A stretch of DNA of 64,000 bases from Arthrobacter globiformis (GTDB taxonomy: Bacteria; Actinomycetota; Actinomycetes; Actinomycetales; Micrococcaceae): NCBI RefSeq assembly GCF_030815865.1, contig NZ_JAUSXI010000001.1:5022001-5086000 (forward strand), read 5' to 3'. The notes under the pieces are model-generated. The model worked only from the letters and a program-made list of their open reading frames with translations. It was not told the origin of the DNA and ran no database searches. The number at the start of each line of letters is the position of its first letter. The stretch's first letter is position 1. Of this stretch, positions 44,042 to 51,565 are shown piece by piece. The position numbers were made by a program, and so were the translations under genes.

Positions 44042-45445
44042 ATGAACTCCGCAGCCGCATCCGAGGCAACGCAGCCGTCGTCGGAACTTGAAGCAGGGCC
44101 GCAGGCGTCCAGCAAGGGCCGCGTTCTGGCCTGGGCAGCCTGGGACTGGGGGTCCGCGGCGTTCAACGCGGTCATGACGACGTTCGTCTTCACCGTCTAC
44201 CTCACGTCCCAGGCATTCGGCGGTGAAGACCGTGCCTCGGCCGTGCTGGGTGGAGCCCTGGCCATTGCGGGCGCGGCCATTGCCCTGCTCGCGCCCGTCA
44301 CGGGTCAGCGGTCCGATACCGGGGGCCGCCGCAAGCTCTGGCTGGGAGTTAACACGGGCGCCGTCGCAATCCTGACAGCACTGTGCTTCTTCGTCTTTCC
44401 GCGGCCCGAATTCCTCCTGCTCGGGGTGTCCCTGATCGCCCTGGCCAACGTGTTCTTCGAGTTCGCGGGCGTGAACTACAACGCCATGCTGGCGCAGATT
44501 TCGACGCCCCGGAACATCGGCAAGGTCAGCGGGTTCGGCTGGGGCATGGGCTACCTGGGCGGCATCGTGGCCCTGCTCATCGTGCTCCAACTCTTCGTGC
44601 AGCCGCGCTTCGAGTGGTTCGGCGCCTCCACGCAGGACAGCCTCAACATCCGGCTGGTGGCCGTGTTCTCAGCGCTGTGGTTCGTCATCTTCGCGCTGCC
44701 GGTCATGTTCGCGGTCCCGGAGCTGCCCAAGCCGAAGCGGGCCGCAACCCTCGGCTTCCTGGCCTCGTACGGGCTGCTGGCGCGCAGGGTCAAGGCGATC
44801 TACCGGACCAGCCCGCACACCATCTTCTTCCTGCTGGCCAGCGCCATCTTCCGGGACGGGCTGGCGGCGGTCTTCACCTTCGGCGGGATCATCGCGGCCG
44901 GCACCTTCGGCTTCGAACTGCCGCAGGTCATCTTCTTCGCCATTTTCGGCAACGTCGTGGCGGCCGTAGGCGCGGTCATCGGCGGTTTCCTGGACGACAG
45001 GGTGGGGCCCAAGGCCGTGATCATCGCCTCCCTCACCGGGCTGCTGGTCGCCGGAACGGTCATCCTGGTGCTGGGCAATGACAACCACATGCTCTTCGGG
45101 ATGCCATGGTCAGGGGCCACGACGTTCTGGGTTTTCGGCCTGTTCCTCTGCCTGTTTGTTGGGCCGGCGCAGTCCTCGTCCCGTGCATATCTGGCCCGGC
45201 TGGCCCCGCAGGGCGAATCCGGTGAGCTCTTCGGCCTGTACGCGACCACCGGCCGCGCCGTCAGCTTCCTCGCCCCGGCCCTGTTCACGCTGTGCATCAC
45301 CGTTGCCACTCCCTTGGTGGCTGAGGGGGACGCGCAGCGCTGGGGCATTTTGGGCATCATGGTGGTGCTGCTCGCCGGACTGCTGGTCCTCCTGCCGGTC
45401 AAGGCCCCGAGCGACGCCGAGATCGCCGTCGTCCCCCAGTCCTAG
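44042..45445 (+). CDS. MFS transporter, UMF1 (Atg22-like) family
   Basis: 467-residue membrane protein with about 12 helices. The early WAAWDWGSAAFNAVMTTFVFTVY is the UMF1 family start; GQRSDTGGRRKLWLG is the MFS loop 2-3 motif, and NYNAMLAQISTPRNIGKVSGFGWGMGYLGG follows. Members are related to Atg22 of fungi; bacterial substrates are not established. Divergent from the mrp operon, with a 190-base shared upstream region that holds only promoters. Monocistronic. Confidence 0.88.
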   Translation: MNSAAASEATQPSSELEAGPQASSKGRVLAWAAWDWGSAAFNAVMTTFVFTVYLTSQAFGGEDRASAVLGGALAIAGAAIALLAPVTGQRSDTGGRRKLWLGVNTGAVAILTALCFFVFPRPEFLLLGVSLIALANVFFEFAGVNYNAMLAQISTPRNIGKVSGFGWGMGYLGGIVALLIVLQLFVQPRFEWFGASTQDSLNIRLVAVFSALWFVIFALPVMFAVPELPKPKRAATLGFLASYGLLARRVKAIYRTSPHTIFFLLASAIFRDGLAAVFTFGGIIAAGTFGFELPQVIFFAIFGNVVAAVGAVIGGFLDDRVGPKAVIIASLTGLLVAGTVILVLGNDNHMLFGMPWSGATTFWVFGLFLCLFVGPAQSSSRAYLARLAPQGESGELFGLYATTGRAVSFLAPALFTLCITVATPLVAEGDAQRWGILGIMVVLLAGLLVLLPVKAPSDAEIAVVPQS

Positions 45446-45462
45446 CCTGCCCCCGGGCAGCG

Positions 45463-45483
45463 AGCGCGCACGGACATTTAGGC
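45463..45483. repeat. Dispersed intergenic repeat, diverged copy 4
   Basis: AGCGCGCACGGACATTTAGGC resembles the 27255 copy (AAGCGCGAACGGACACTT). It lies in the spacer between the MFS and KhtT-like genes. Confidence 0.45.
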
Positions 45484-45529
45484 ATTCCGCAGGGCGCACA
45501 GTTTCAGCCGAAATCACGAGTTCGCAGAC

Positions 45530-45541
45530 TAGGCTGATGTT
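45530..45541 (+). promoter_or_regulatory. -10 element for a leaderless khtTU mRNA
   Basis: TAGGCT, six bases, then ATG 45542. Confidence 0.55.
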
Positions 45542-46024
45542 ATGAACGTGGAAGAGACGGATCTCCCGGGTTTGGGCCGGCGCAAGGACTTCATGACGGC
45601 ATCCGGCCGGCGTATTGGGGTGGTGGAACTCCGCGAGGGCCAGACCGAACTGTTCGTCTCCACCTGGGATGACCCGGACACCTGCCAGGCCTCGATACCG
45701 CTGACCGGCGATGAGGCGGCAACGCTGGGGAATCTGCTCGGCGGCCAGCACCTCGCGATGAAGCTGACGGAGGCGCACAGGGAAGTTCCGGGGATCACCA
45801 CGAGGCAGTTCTCCATCGCCGCGGATTCCCCGTTCCAGAACCAGCCCATGGGCAAGGCCTGCATCCGCACCCGGTGCGGTGTTTCGATTGTGGCGATCAT
45901 GCGTGAAGGTGAGGTGGTTCCCTCACCAGGTCCCGACGTCCTCCTTCACCCCGGCGACCTGCTGGTCGCTGTCGGCACGCAAGAAGGCCTGGACGCTGCG
46001 GCCGACATCCTGCGCAACGGCTAA
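45542..46024 (+). CDS. KhtT-like regulatory subunit of a K+/H+ antiporter (TrkA-C domain)
   Basis: 160 residues, cytoplasmic. Residues about 10-75 form a small N-terminal domain (FMTASGRRIGVVEL, CQASIPLTGDEAATLGNLLG); residues 85-160 are a TrkA-C/RCK_C domain (GKACIRTRCGVSIVAIMREGEVVPSPGPDVLLHPGDLLVAVG type). In B. subtilis KhtT controls the KhtU antiporter in response to nucleotides. The antiporter gene follows five bases after the stop. Likely role: gating of K+ efflux. Confidence 0.9.
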   Translation: MNVEETDLPGLGRRKDFMTASGRRIGVVELREGQTELFVSTWDDPDTCQASIPLTGDEAATLGNLLGGQHLAMKLTEAHREVPGITTRQFSIAADSPFQNQPMGKACIRTRCGVSIVAIMREGEVVPSPGPDVLLHPGDLLVAVGTQEGLDAAADILRNG

Positions 46025-46029
46025 CGGTC

Positions 46030-47214
46030 ATGGACCGCGTGGCCCTGACGCTCATCGAACTGGGGGCAGTCGTGTTCTGCCTGGGCCTGCTGGCGAGGCT
46101 GGCCGGGCGGATCGGGATGTCCCCAATCCCGCTGTATCTTGTGGGTGGGCTGTGCTTCGGCGCGGGCGGGCTGGTGGAGCTGAGCGGCATGAAGGAGTTC
46201 TCCCACCTGGCGGGCGAGATCGGTGTGATCCTGCTGCTGCTTATGCTCGGTCTGGAATATACGGCGACGGAACTGGTGACGGGTCTGCGCAGATCGTGGA
46301 AGGCCGGAATCCTCGACTTTGTCCTGAATTTCGTCCCCGGGGCTGCCTTGGCTGCCCTGCTCGGCTGGGGAGTTGTCGGCGCCATGGTTATGGGTGGCGT
46401 TACGTATATATCGTCATCGGGCATTGCGGCCAAGGTCATCACGGACCTTGGCCGTATCGGTAACAGGGAAACCCCGGTAGTGCTCTCGATCCTGGTTTTC
46501 GAGGACCTGGCGATGGCTGTCTACCTGCCGATCCTCACCGCCACGCTCGCTGGGGTCAGCTTCCTCGGCGGCCTGCAGACCGTGGGCGTCTCGCTGGCTG
46601 TTGTCACCGTGGTGCTGCTGGTCGCCCTGCGGCACGGACACCACGTCTCCAAGGCCGTGCACAGCGAGAATTCCGAGGTCTTCCTGCTCAACCTGCTCGG
46701 CGCAGCCCTGCTCGTGTCCGGCCTGGCGGCAGCACTGCAGGTGTCCGCCGCGGTGGGCGCCTTCATGCTCGGCATCGCCATCTCCGGCGCCACGGCCCAC
46801 AGCGCAACGCGGATCCTCGAGCCGCTGCGTGACCTCTTCGCCGCCATCTTCTTCGTGGCGTTCGGGCTCAACACCGACCCCGCCTCCATCCCGCCGGTGC
46901 TGGCGTGGGCGCTTGTCCTTGCGGTTCTCACCGCCGCCACCAAGATCATCACCGGAGCCTGGGCCGCGAAGCGCGCAGGCATCGCACGTCCGGGTCGCTT
47001 CCGCGCCGGAGCCGCGCTGATCGCCCGCGGCGAGTTCTCCATTGTCATCGCCGGCCTCGCCGTGACCTCCGGGGTGGTCCAGGCCGAGCTCGCCGCCCTG
47101 GCCACGGCCTACGTCCTAATCATGGCGGTCATCGGCCCGTTGGCTGCCCGCTACATCGAGCCACTCGTCAAGAAGTTCTCCCGCCCGGCGCGGCCGGAGC
47201 CGGTCCCGGCCTGA
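46030..47214 (+). CDS. CPA2 cation:proton antiporter (KhtU/KefB type)
   Basis: 394-residue membrane protein with about 12-13 helices of the monovalent cation:proton antiporter-2 fold: GMSPIPLYLVGGLCFGAGG, LLLLMLGLEYTATEL, TYISSSGIAAKVITDLG, ILVFEDLAMAVYLPIL (the Glu-Asp pair of CPA2) and RAGAALIARGEFSIVIAGLA. Without its own nucleotide-binding domain it relies on the upstream KhtT-like protein. Likely exports K+ (or Na+) in exchange for H+. Together with the adjacent mrp operon this part of the chromosome is rich in cation/proton exchange. Confidence 0.93.
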   Translation: MDRVALTLIELGAVVFCLGLLARLAGRIGMSPIPLYLVGGLCFGAGGLVELSGMKEFSHLAGEIGVILLLLMLGLEYTATELVTGLRRSWKAGILDFVLNFVPGAALAALLGWGVVGAMVMGGVTYISSSGIAAKVITDLGRIGNRETPVVLSILVFEDLAMAVYLPILTATLAGVSFLGGLQTVGVSLAVVTVVLLVALRHGHHVSKAVHSENSEVFLLNLLGAALLVSGLAAALQVSAAVGAFMLGIAISGATAHSATRILEPLRDLFAAIFFVAFGLNTDPASIPPVLAWALVLAVLTAATKIITGAWAAKRAGIARPGRFRAGAALIARGEFSIVIAGLAVTSGVVQAELAALATAYVLIMAVIGPLAARYIEPLVKKFSRPARPEPVPA

Positions 47215-47243
47215 GATCCTGCGCAGGCGGACGGAAAACCGCG

Positions 47244-47819
47244 CTAGATGTCAGTGCGGTGGAAGTTCAGGTGGCTGCGGCTTGCGGTGGGCCCGCGCTG
47301 GCCCTGGTAGCGGTTGCCGTACTCGCCGGAACCGTAGGGGTACTCGGCAGCGGACGTCAGCCGGAAGAAGCAGAGCTGGCCGATTTTCATGCCGGGCCAG
47401 AGCTTGATGGGCAGCGTGGCCATGTTGGACAGCTCCAGCGTGACGTGTCCGGAAAAGCCGGGGTCGATGAAGCCGGCCGTGGAGTGGGTCAGCAGGCCGA
47501 GGCGGCCCAGCGAGGACTTGCCCTCGAGGCGCGCGGCGATGTCGTCCGGCAGCGTAACGGTCTCGTACGTGGAGCCGAGCACGAATTCGCCTGGGTGCAG
47601 GATGAACGCTTCACCCTCCTCCACCTCCACCAGCCGGGTCAGGTCGGGCTGATCCTCGGCGGGGTCGATGTGGGCGTATTTGTGGTTGTCGAAGAGGCGG
47701 AAAAAGCGGTCGATCCGGACGTCCACCGAGGACGGCTGGACCATCGCGGCATCGTACGGATCGAGGACGATCCGTTCGGAATCAATTTCGGCACGAATGT
47801 CGCGGTCAGAGATCAGCAC
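47244..47819 (-). CDS. dcd: dCTP deaminase
   Basis: 191-residue nucleotide deaminase: dCTP to dUTP (and possibly on to dUMP, as the mycobacterial homologue is bifunctional). Marks are [58 protein letters not shown] (split here) and [10 protein letters not shown], with [11 protein letters not shown] at the C-terminus. Start GTG 47819; TATTTT lies seven bases before it on the minus strand, again a leaderless layout. Converges on the antiporter gene. Confidence 0.97.
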   Translation of the reverse strand: MLISDRDIRAEIDSERIVLDPYDAAMVQPSSVDVRIDRFFRLFDNHKYAHIDPAEDQPDLTRLVEVEEGEAFILHPGEFVLGSTYETVTLPDDIAARLEGKSSLGRLGLLTHSTAGFIDPGFSGHVTLELSNMATLPIKLWPGMKIGQLCFFRLTSAAEYPYGSGEYGNRYQGQRGPTASRSHLNFHRTDI

Positions 47820-47958
47820 ACCCTCAAAAATACCATTGCCTCCGCTCTGCCCTGCCGCTGTGCTGCGTGAACAATCAGGCCGACGGTCTCACATCACACG
47901 GCCAGAAATAGAGCCGGGGATATTTTGAACAGGTCTCCAGGCAAATCCGAGCGGGGTC

Positions 47959-48405
47959 TCAGTCCGCCGTCGTCCGTCCTTCGATAACGTGGGGCAGCTT
48001 CTCAAGCTGCCGCACCGCCGCCCTGAGCCGGCCCCGATATGCCGGGCGGACAAAGCTCCAGAAACTCTTGGACGGTGCCTCCAGCGCGAACCGCACCCGG
48101 GTTCCGGCGCTCTCGGTGCTGAGGTAGAAACCGCCGCGCAGGAGGGACGGACCAGCCACCACCTGGAACTGGATTTCCGCGCCGGGCCGCGCCTGGGTGA
48201 TCTCGTAATCGCGCGCCACCGGACGGCCTCGGGGACTGTCCATGGTCACCTGGTACCTGGCCCCCACGCTACCGGCGCTGCCCGAGCTGAGCCCCACGCT
48301 CCGGATGTCGGTCTGCCATCTCGGTAGATTCGCGCCGTCCAGGAGGAATGAGTAGACCGTCATGGCGTCGCGCGCAACGAGGACCTCGTGTTCTGCACCT
48401 GCCAT
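47959..48405 (-). CDS. SRPBCC (START-like) family protein
   Basis: 148 residues with the helix-grip fold used for binding lipids or other hydrophobic ligands: HEVLVARDAMTVYSFLLDGANLPRW, then strands ending ARYQVTMDS, EITQARPGAEIQFQVVAG, GGFYLSTESAGTRVRFALE, and a long C-terminal helix. AAAGGATC precedes the ATG. Function unknown; monocistronic. Confidence 0.85.
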   Translation of the reverse strand: MAGAEHEVLVARDAMTVYSFLLDGANLPRWQTDIRSVGLSSGSAGSVGARYQVTMDSPRGRPVARDYEITQARPGAEIQFQVVAGPSLLRGGFYLSTESAGTRVRFALEAPSKSFWSFVRPAYRGRLRAAVRQLEKLPHVIEGRTTAD

Positions 48406-48647
48406 GGGGATCCTTTTCCGACGTCGGGCCTGCCTTGCGTAGCCCGTTCCCCTGTACTGCAGCTAACGAGATTCAGGATAGTCACCTGCGCCGGTGCGCG
48501 GCCGCGCACCGCCCGGGCCTTTACCGAACAGTTACGGGAGCCTTCCCGGCCCGGTTTACCGACGCGATGACTCGGGATCCAGATGGCCGGCGTCGCCACA
48601 CAACTGCGCTAAGCTAGGTTCTGCCCCGGGCAGTTTCCGGTGCGACT

Positions 48648-48721
48648 GCGGCTGTAGCTCAATGGTAGAGCGCTAGCTTCCCAAGCTTGATACGCGGGTT
48701 CGATTCCCGTCAGCCGCTCCA
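48648..48721 (+). tRNA. tRNA-Gly (anticodon CCC)
   Basis: Cloverleaf: acceptor stem GCGGCTG/CAGCCGC, D arm GCTC-AATGGTA-GAGC, anticodon loop TTCCCAA giving CCC, T arm with TTCGATT loop, discriminator T and encoded CCA (48719-48721). The second anticodon-stem pair appears to be T-T. It reads GGG glycine codons. Confidence 0.93.
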
Positions 48722-48749
48722 CACCACCCTCATTGCGCGGCCCCCGGCG

Positions 48750-50078
48750 TCACACCGCCCGGCGCACCACCCGCAGCAGTCCCCGCCGGTTCCGCAGGTC
48801 CACCTTCAGCGTCAGCTCACCTTTGCGGGCAAGCACGACGGCGACAGTCGCGGCCGCGAGCGCCGGCACCCCTCCCGCCACCAGCAACCCGGCGTGCGGA
48901 TCCACATGCTCGGCGATGAACCCGATCATGGGTCCGCCGAGGGCCTGGCCGCCGATCAGCACCATGATGTACAGGCTCATCACGCGGCCGCGGATGCTCA
49001 TGTTGGAGCTGGTCTGCACCAGCTGGTTGGACGCGGTGAGGAACATCAGGCACCAGAACCCGGACAACACCAGGGCGGCGCCGAACAGCGGCAAGGTTGG
49101 GACGGCGGCGGAAAAGCACAGCATCAGCCCGTACATGCCGGCCGCCAGGACCACCGACCGCAGCCGGAGCTGCCGCCGCCGGGTAGAGGCGACCGCCCCG
49201 GTCAGCGCCCCGAGTGCCACGAGCGCATTCAGCATCCCGTAGCCGCCCGCGCCGATTCCGTACACGCGGTCCGCGAACGCGGCGAGCAGCACCGGCAGGC
49301 TCATGGCGAACACGGAGATGAAGCCCACCATAAGCCACGGCCAATAGATGGTGGGCTTGCTCAGCGCGTACCGCAGCCCCTCGCGCAGCATGCCCTTGGA
49401 CCTGGGCGCCGGCGGGCTGACGAACAACTCGTCGCGGCGCAGCAGCAGGAGCATGGCCACGGTGGAGCAGCAGGCCGCGGCGTTGGCAGCGAAGGCCCAG
49501 CCGGCGCCGACGGCGGTCAGTAGCACCCCGGCGGTCGCCGGACCGATGAGGCCGCCCAGCTGGAACGTCGTCGAGTTCACGCTGATGGCGTTGCGCAGAT
49601 ACCGGGGCCCGACAAGCTCATGGACGAACACCTGCCTGGCCGGCTGGTCCAGCACGGTGACCAGGCCAAGTACCAGCGCGATGACGTAAACGTGAAAGAC
49701 CTCGATCCTCCCGCTGAGCGCCAGGGCGGCAAGCGCAGCGGCGAGGACAGCCGCGGCCGACTGGCACAAAATGAGGATTTTGCGCTTGGAGAACCGGTCC
49801 GCGACCATTCCGCCCCACGGTCCCAGCAGAAGTGATGGCAGGAACTGCAGCGCCACTGTGAAGCCGACGGCGGTGACTGAGCCGGAAAGCTGGAGCACCA
49901 GCCAGTCCTGGGTGATCCGCTGCATCCAGATGGCGATGACGGCAATGAAGTGGCCCGTGGCGAAGAGCCGGAAGTTGGGAACCCGCAGCGAGATGAAGGT
50001 GTGCCGCCACGGAAGGCGTTCACTGACGACGGCGACGGGCTGGGTGACGGTGGCCAGTGGCGGCGGTGGGGGTGTCAC
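48750..50078 (-). CDS. MFS transporter (DHA3/EntS-like exporter)
   Basis: 442-residue, 12-helix exporter: FRLFATGHFIAVIAIWMQRITQDWLV, GGMVADRFSKRKILI (loop 2-3 motif), LVTVLDQPARQVFVHELV and FQLGGLIGPATAGVL are typical of the EntS/DHA3 group that pumps out drugs or siderophores. GTG start with GAGG upstream. Divergently transcribed from the LysR gene at 50210, which probably controls it. The substrate is unknown. Confidence 0.9.
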   Translation of the reverse strand: MTPPPPPLATVTQPVAVVSERLPWRHTFISLRVPNFRLFATGHFIAVIAIWMQRITQDWLVLQLSGSVTAVGFTVALQFLPSLLLGPWGGMVADRFSKRKILILCQSAAAVLAAALAALALSGRIEVFHVYVIALVLGLVTVLDQPARQVFVHELVGPRYLRNAISVNSTTFQLGGLIGPATAGVLLTAVGAGWAFAANAAACCSTVAMLLLLRRDELFVSPPAPRSKGMLREGLRYALSKPTIYWPWLMVGFISVFAMSLPVLLAAFADRVYGIGAGGYGMLNALVALGALTGAVASTRRRQLRLRSVVLAAGMYGLMLCFSAAVPTLPLFGAALVLSGFWCLMFLTASNQLVQTSSNMSIRGRVMSLYIMVLIGGQALGGPMIGFIAEHVDPHAGLLVAGGVPALAAATVAVVLARKGELTLKVDLRNRRGLLRVVRRAV

Positions 50079-50167
50079 AGGGGTTCCTCAGGTGAGCGGG
50101 CCGGCGGGGACGTCCTCAACGCTATGGCGCGCACCTTCAATTGTGGAAGACTATTGCTCCTATAACT

Positions 50168-50188
50168 ATCATTGCCGAACGTAATGAT
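50168..50188. promoter_or_regulatory. Candidate LysR operator between the MFS and LysR genes
   Basis: Perfect inverted repeat ATCATT-N9-AATGAT in the 131-base divergent spacer. It lies 22 bases before the LysR ATG and next to a TATAAC box (50160-50165), the expected position for autoregulation. Confidence 0.6.
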
Positions 50189-50209
50189 GGCCCGGTGGAA
50201 GGAAGTCGC

Positions 50210-51064
50210 ATGTTCGAACCGGCCCAGCTCAGATCCTTCGTGGCCGTTGCCGAAACGCTGAGCTTCACCAAGGCAGCAGAACGCTTGGGCCTGGCTCAGC
50301 CGACGGTCAGCCAGCACGTGCGCAAGCTTGAGGTCGCGGCGAAGCGAACGCTCATCAGCCGTGACACGAGGGACGTCAGGCTGACGGACAACGGCGATGC
50401 CATGGCCGGCTTCGCACGGAGCATTCTTGCGGCCCACGACGCCGCGGCCCGCTATTTTTCAGGCTCGGCCATGCGCGGGCGCCTGCGCTTCGGTACCGCC
50501 GACGACCTCGCCATCACCGGCCTGCCACGCATCCTGCGCGAGTTCCGGCAGATCTACCCGCAGATCAACCTCGAGCTCACGGTCGGCCAGAGCGACCAGC
50601 TGTACAAGCGCCTGAATTCCGGTCAGCTCGACCTCGTCTTCGTGAAGTGGGTGGCCGGCGCCAAGGACGGCACGGTGGTCCAGCACGACACCTTTTCCTG
50701 GGTGGGCCTCGAACAGACTGCGCTGGAACCCGGCCATCCGGTGCCGCTGATCGCCTATCCCGCGCCCAGCCTGAGCCGCAAGCTTGCCATCGACGCGCTC
50801 GAGTCCGTGGGCCGGACCTGGCGCATCACATGCACCACCAGGCAGATCAGCGGCGTGCTGGCGGCAGTCCGCGCCGGCATCGGGGTGGCCGTGATGCCGT
50901 CCTCGCTGGTTCCCGAGGACCTGAAAATCATCACCCGCCGCTTCGAGCTGCCGCCTGTGGGGGATGTGGATTTCACGCTGATCAGGAACCCACTGGCAAA
51001 CGCCGAGGTGATCGACGCCCTGACCCAGGCCATCATGGGAAGAACCCTCAAGAAGCCTGTCTGA
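50210..51064 (+). CDS. LysR-family transcriptional regulator
   Basis: 284 residues: N-terminal winged helix (LRSFVAVAETLSFTKAAERLGLAQPTVSQHVRKLE) and a C-terminal periplasmic-binding-like effector domain (GRLRFGTADDLAITGLPRILREF, IGVAVMPSSLV). I use ATG 50210, which has GGAAGGA upstream and begins at the helix-turn-helix; an in-frame GTG at 50141 would add an unrelated 23 residues over the operator. It probably controls the divergent MFS exporter. Confidence 0.93.
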   Translation: MFEPAQLRSFVAVAETLSFTKAAERLGLAQPTVSQHVRKLEVAAKRTLISRDTRDVRLTDNGDAMAGFARSILAAHDAAARYFSGSAMRGRLRFGTADDLAITGLPRILREFRQIYPQINLELTVGQSDQLYKRLNSGQLDLVFVKWVAGAKDGTVVQHDTFSWVGLEQTALEPGHPVPLIAYPAPSLSRKLAIDALESVGRTWRITCTTRQISGVLAAVRAGIGVAVMPSSLVPEDLKIITRRFELPPVGDVDFTLIRNPLANAEVIDALTQAIMGRTLKKPV

Positions 51065-51097
51065 GCCGGCCGGGACCGGGGTAAGGCAGCAAAATGA

Positions 51098-51126
51098 TTG
51101 ATAACGGTTCGCAGCTGGCCTATGCT
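51098..51126 (+). promoter_or_regulatory. Promoter of the zinc-ribbon gene
   Basis: TTGATA and TATGCT separated by exactly 17 bases, giving a leader of about 90 bases before GTG 51224. Confidence 0.75.
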
Positions 51127-51223
51127 GTGACTGTTGCGGTCATGCAGCGGCCGCAAAATATGCACAGGTTTCGATAACGAACATGCTTGGTAATGACGCC
51201 CGTGTGTTCGGGATAGGTACGCC

Positions 51224-51478
51224 GTGACCACAGCCGCAAACCCCCGCTATACCCGCCACTCCATGACCGTGGACGCCGAATACGTCGGCCAGCCCAACTG
51301 CGAAAAATGCGGAACAGACGAGTTCATCTACCTTGAGTCCTTCGTGCCGCCCAAGCACCGCCAGGACGGCACCGTCCGGAAACTGGGCGAAGTCGCGTAT
51401 ACCTGCACGCGCTGCGAGGACTTTTCCGCACACAGCGTTCCGGCGTCGTGGGCTCCACCTGGCTGGTATCTGGGCTAA
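51224..51478 (+). CDS. Small protein with two CxxC pairs (zinc ribbon)
   Basis: 84 residues. CEKC and CTRC pairs about 35 residues apart should bind one zinc; VPPKHRQDGTVRKLGEVAYTC lies before the second pair. It is cytoplasmic, with no signal or membrane segment. A strong promoter and a perfect terminator frame it as a single-gene unit, so it is well expressed. The start is GTG 51224. Not recognised further; a nucleic-acid or protein adaptor is possible. Confidence 0.8.
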   Translation: MTTAANPRYTRHSMTVDAEYVGQPNCEKCGTDEFIYLESFVPPKHRQDGTVRKLGEVAYTCTRCEDFSAHSVPASWAPPGWYLG

Positions 51479-51493
51479 GCAGCATCCGGAAAC

Positions 51494-51530
51494 AGAACGG
51501 GCGGGCACCTTGTGGGTGCCCGCCCGTTCT
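51494..51530 (+). terminator. Strong bidirectional terminator
   Basis: Perfect 16-bp stem (AGAACGGGCGGGCACC and its complement) with a five-base loop; T-rich bases follow on both strands. It lies between the zinc-ribbon gene (plus) and putA (minus) and can serve both. Confidence 0.93.
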
Positions 51531-51565
51531 ATTGCCCAATAAGTCTCGCTGGATCAGCGAGCCCC

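Noticed and set aside
41419..44091. 890-codon plus-strand frame across mrpA
   Set aside because: Antisense of mrpA; Gly/Glu/His/Gln-rich shadow sequence.
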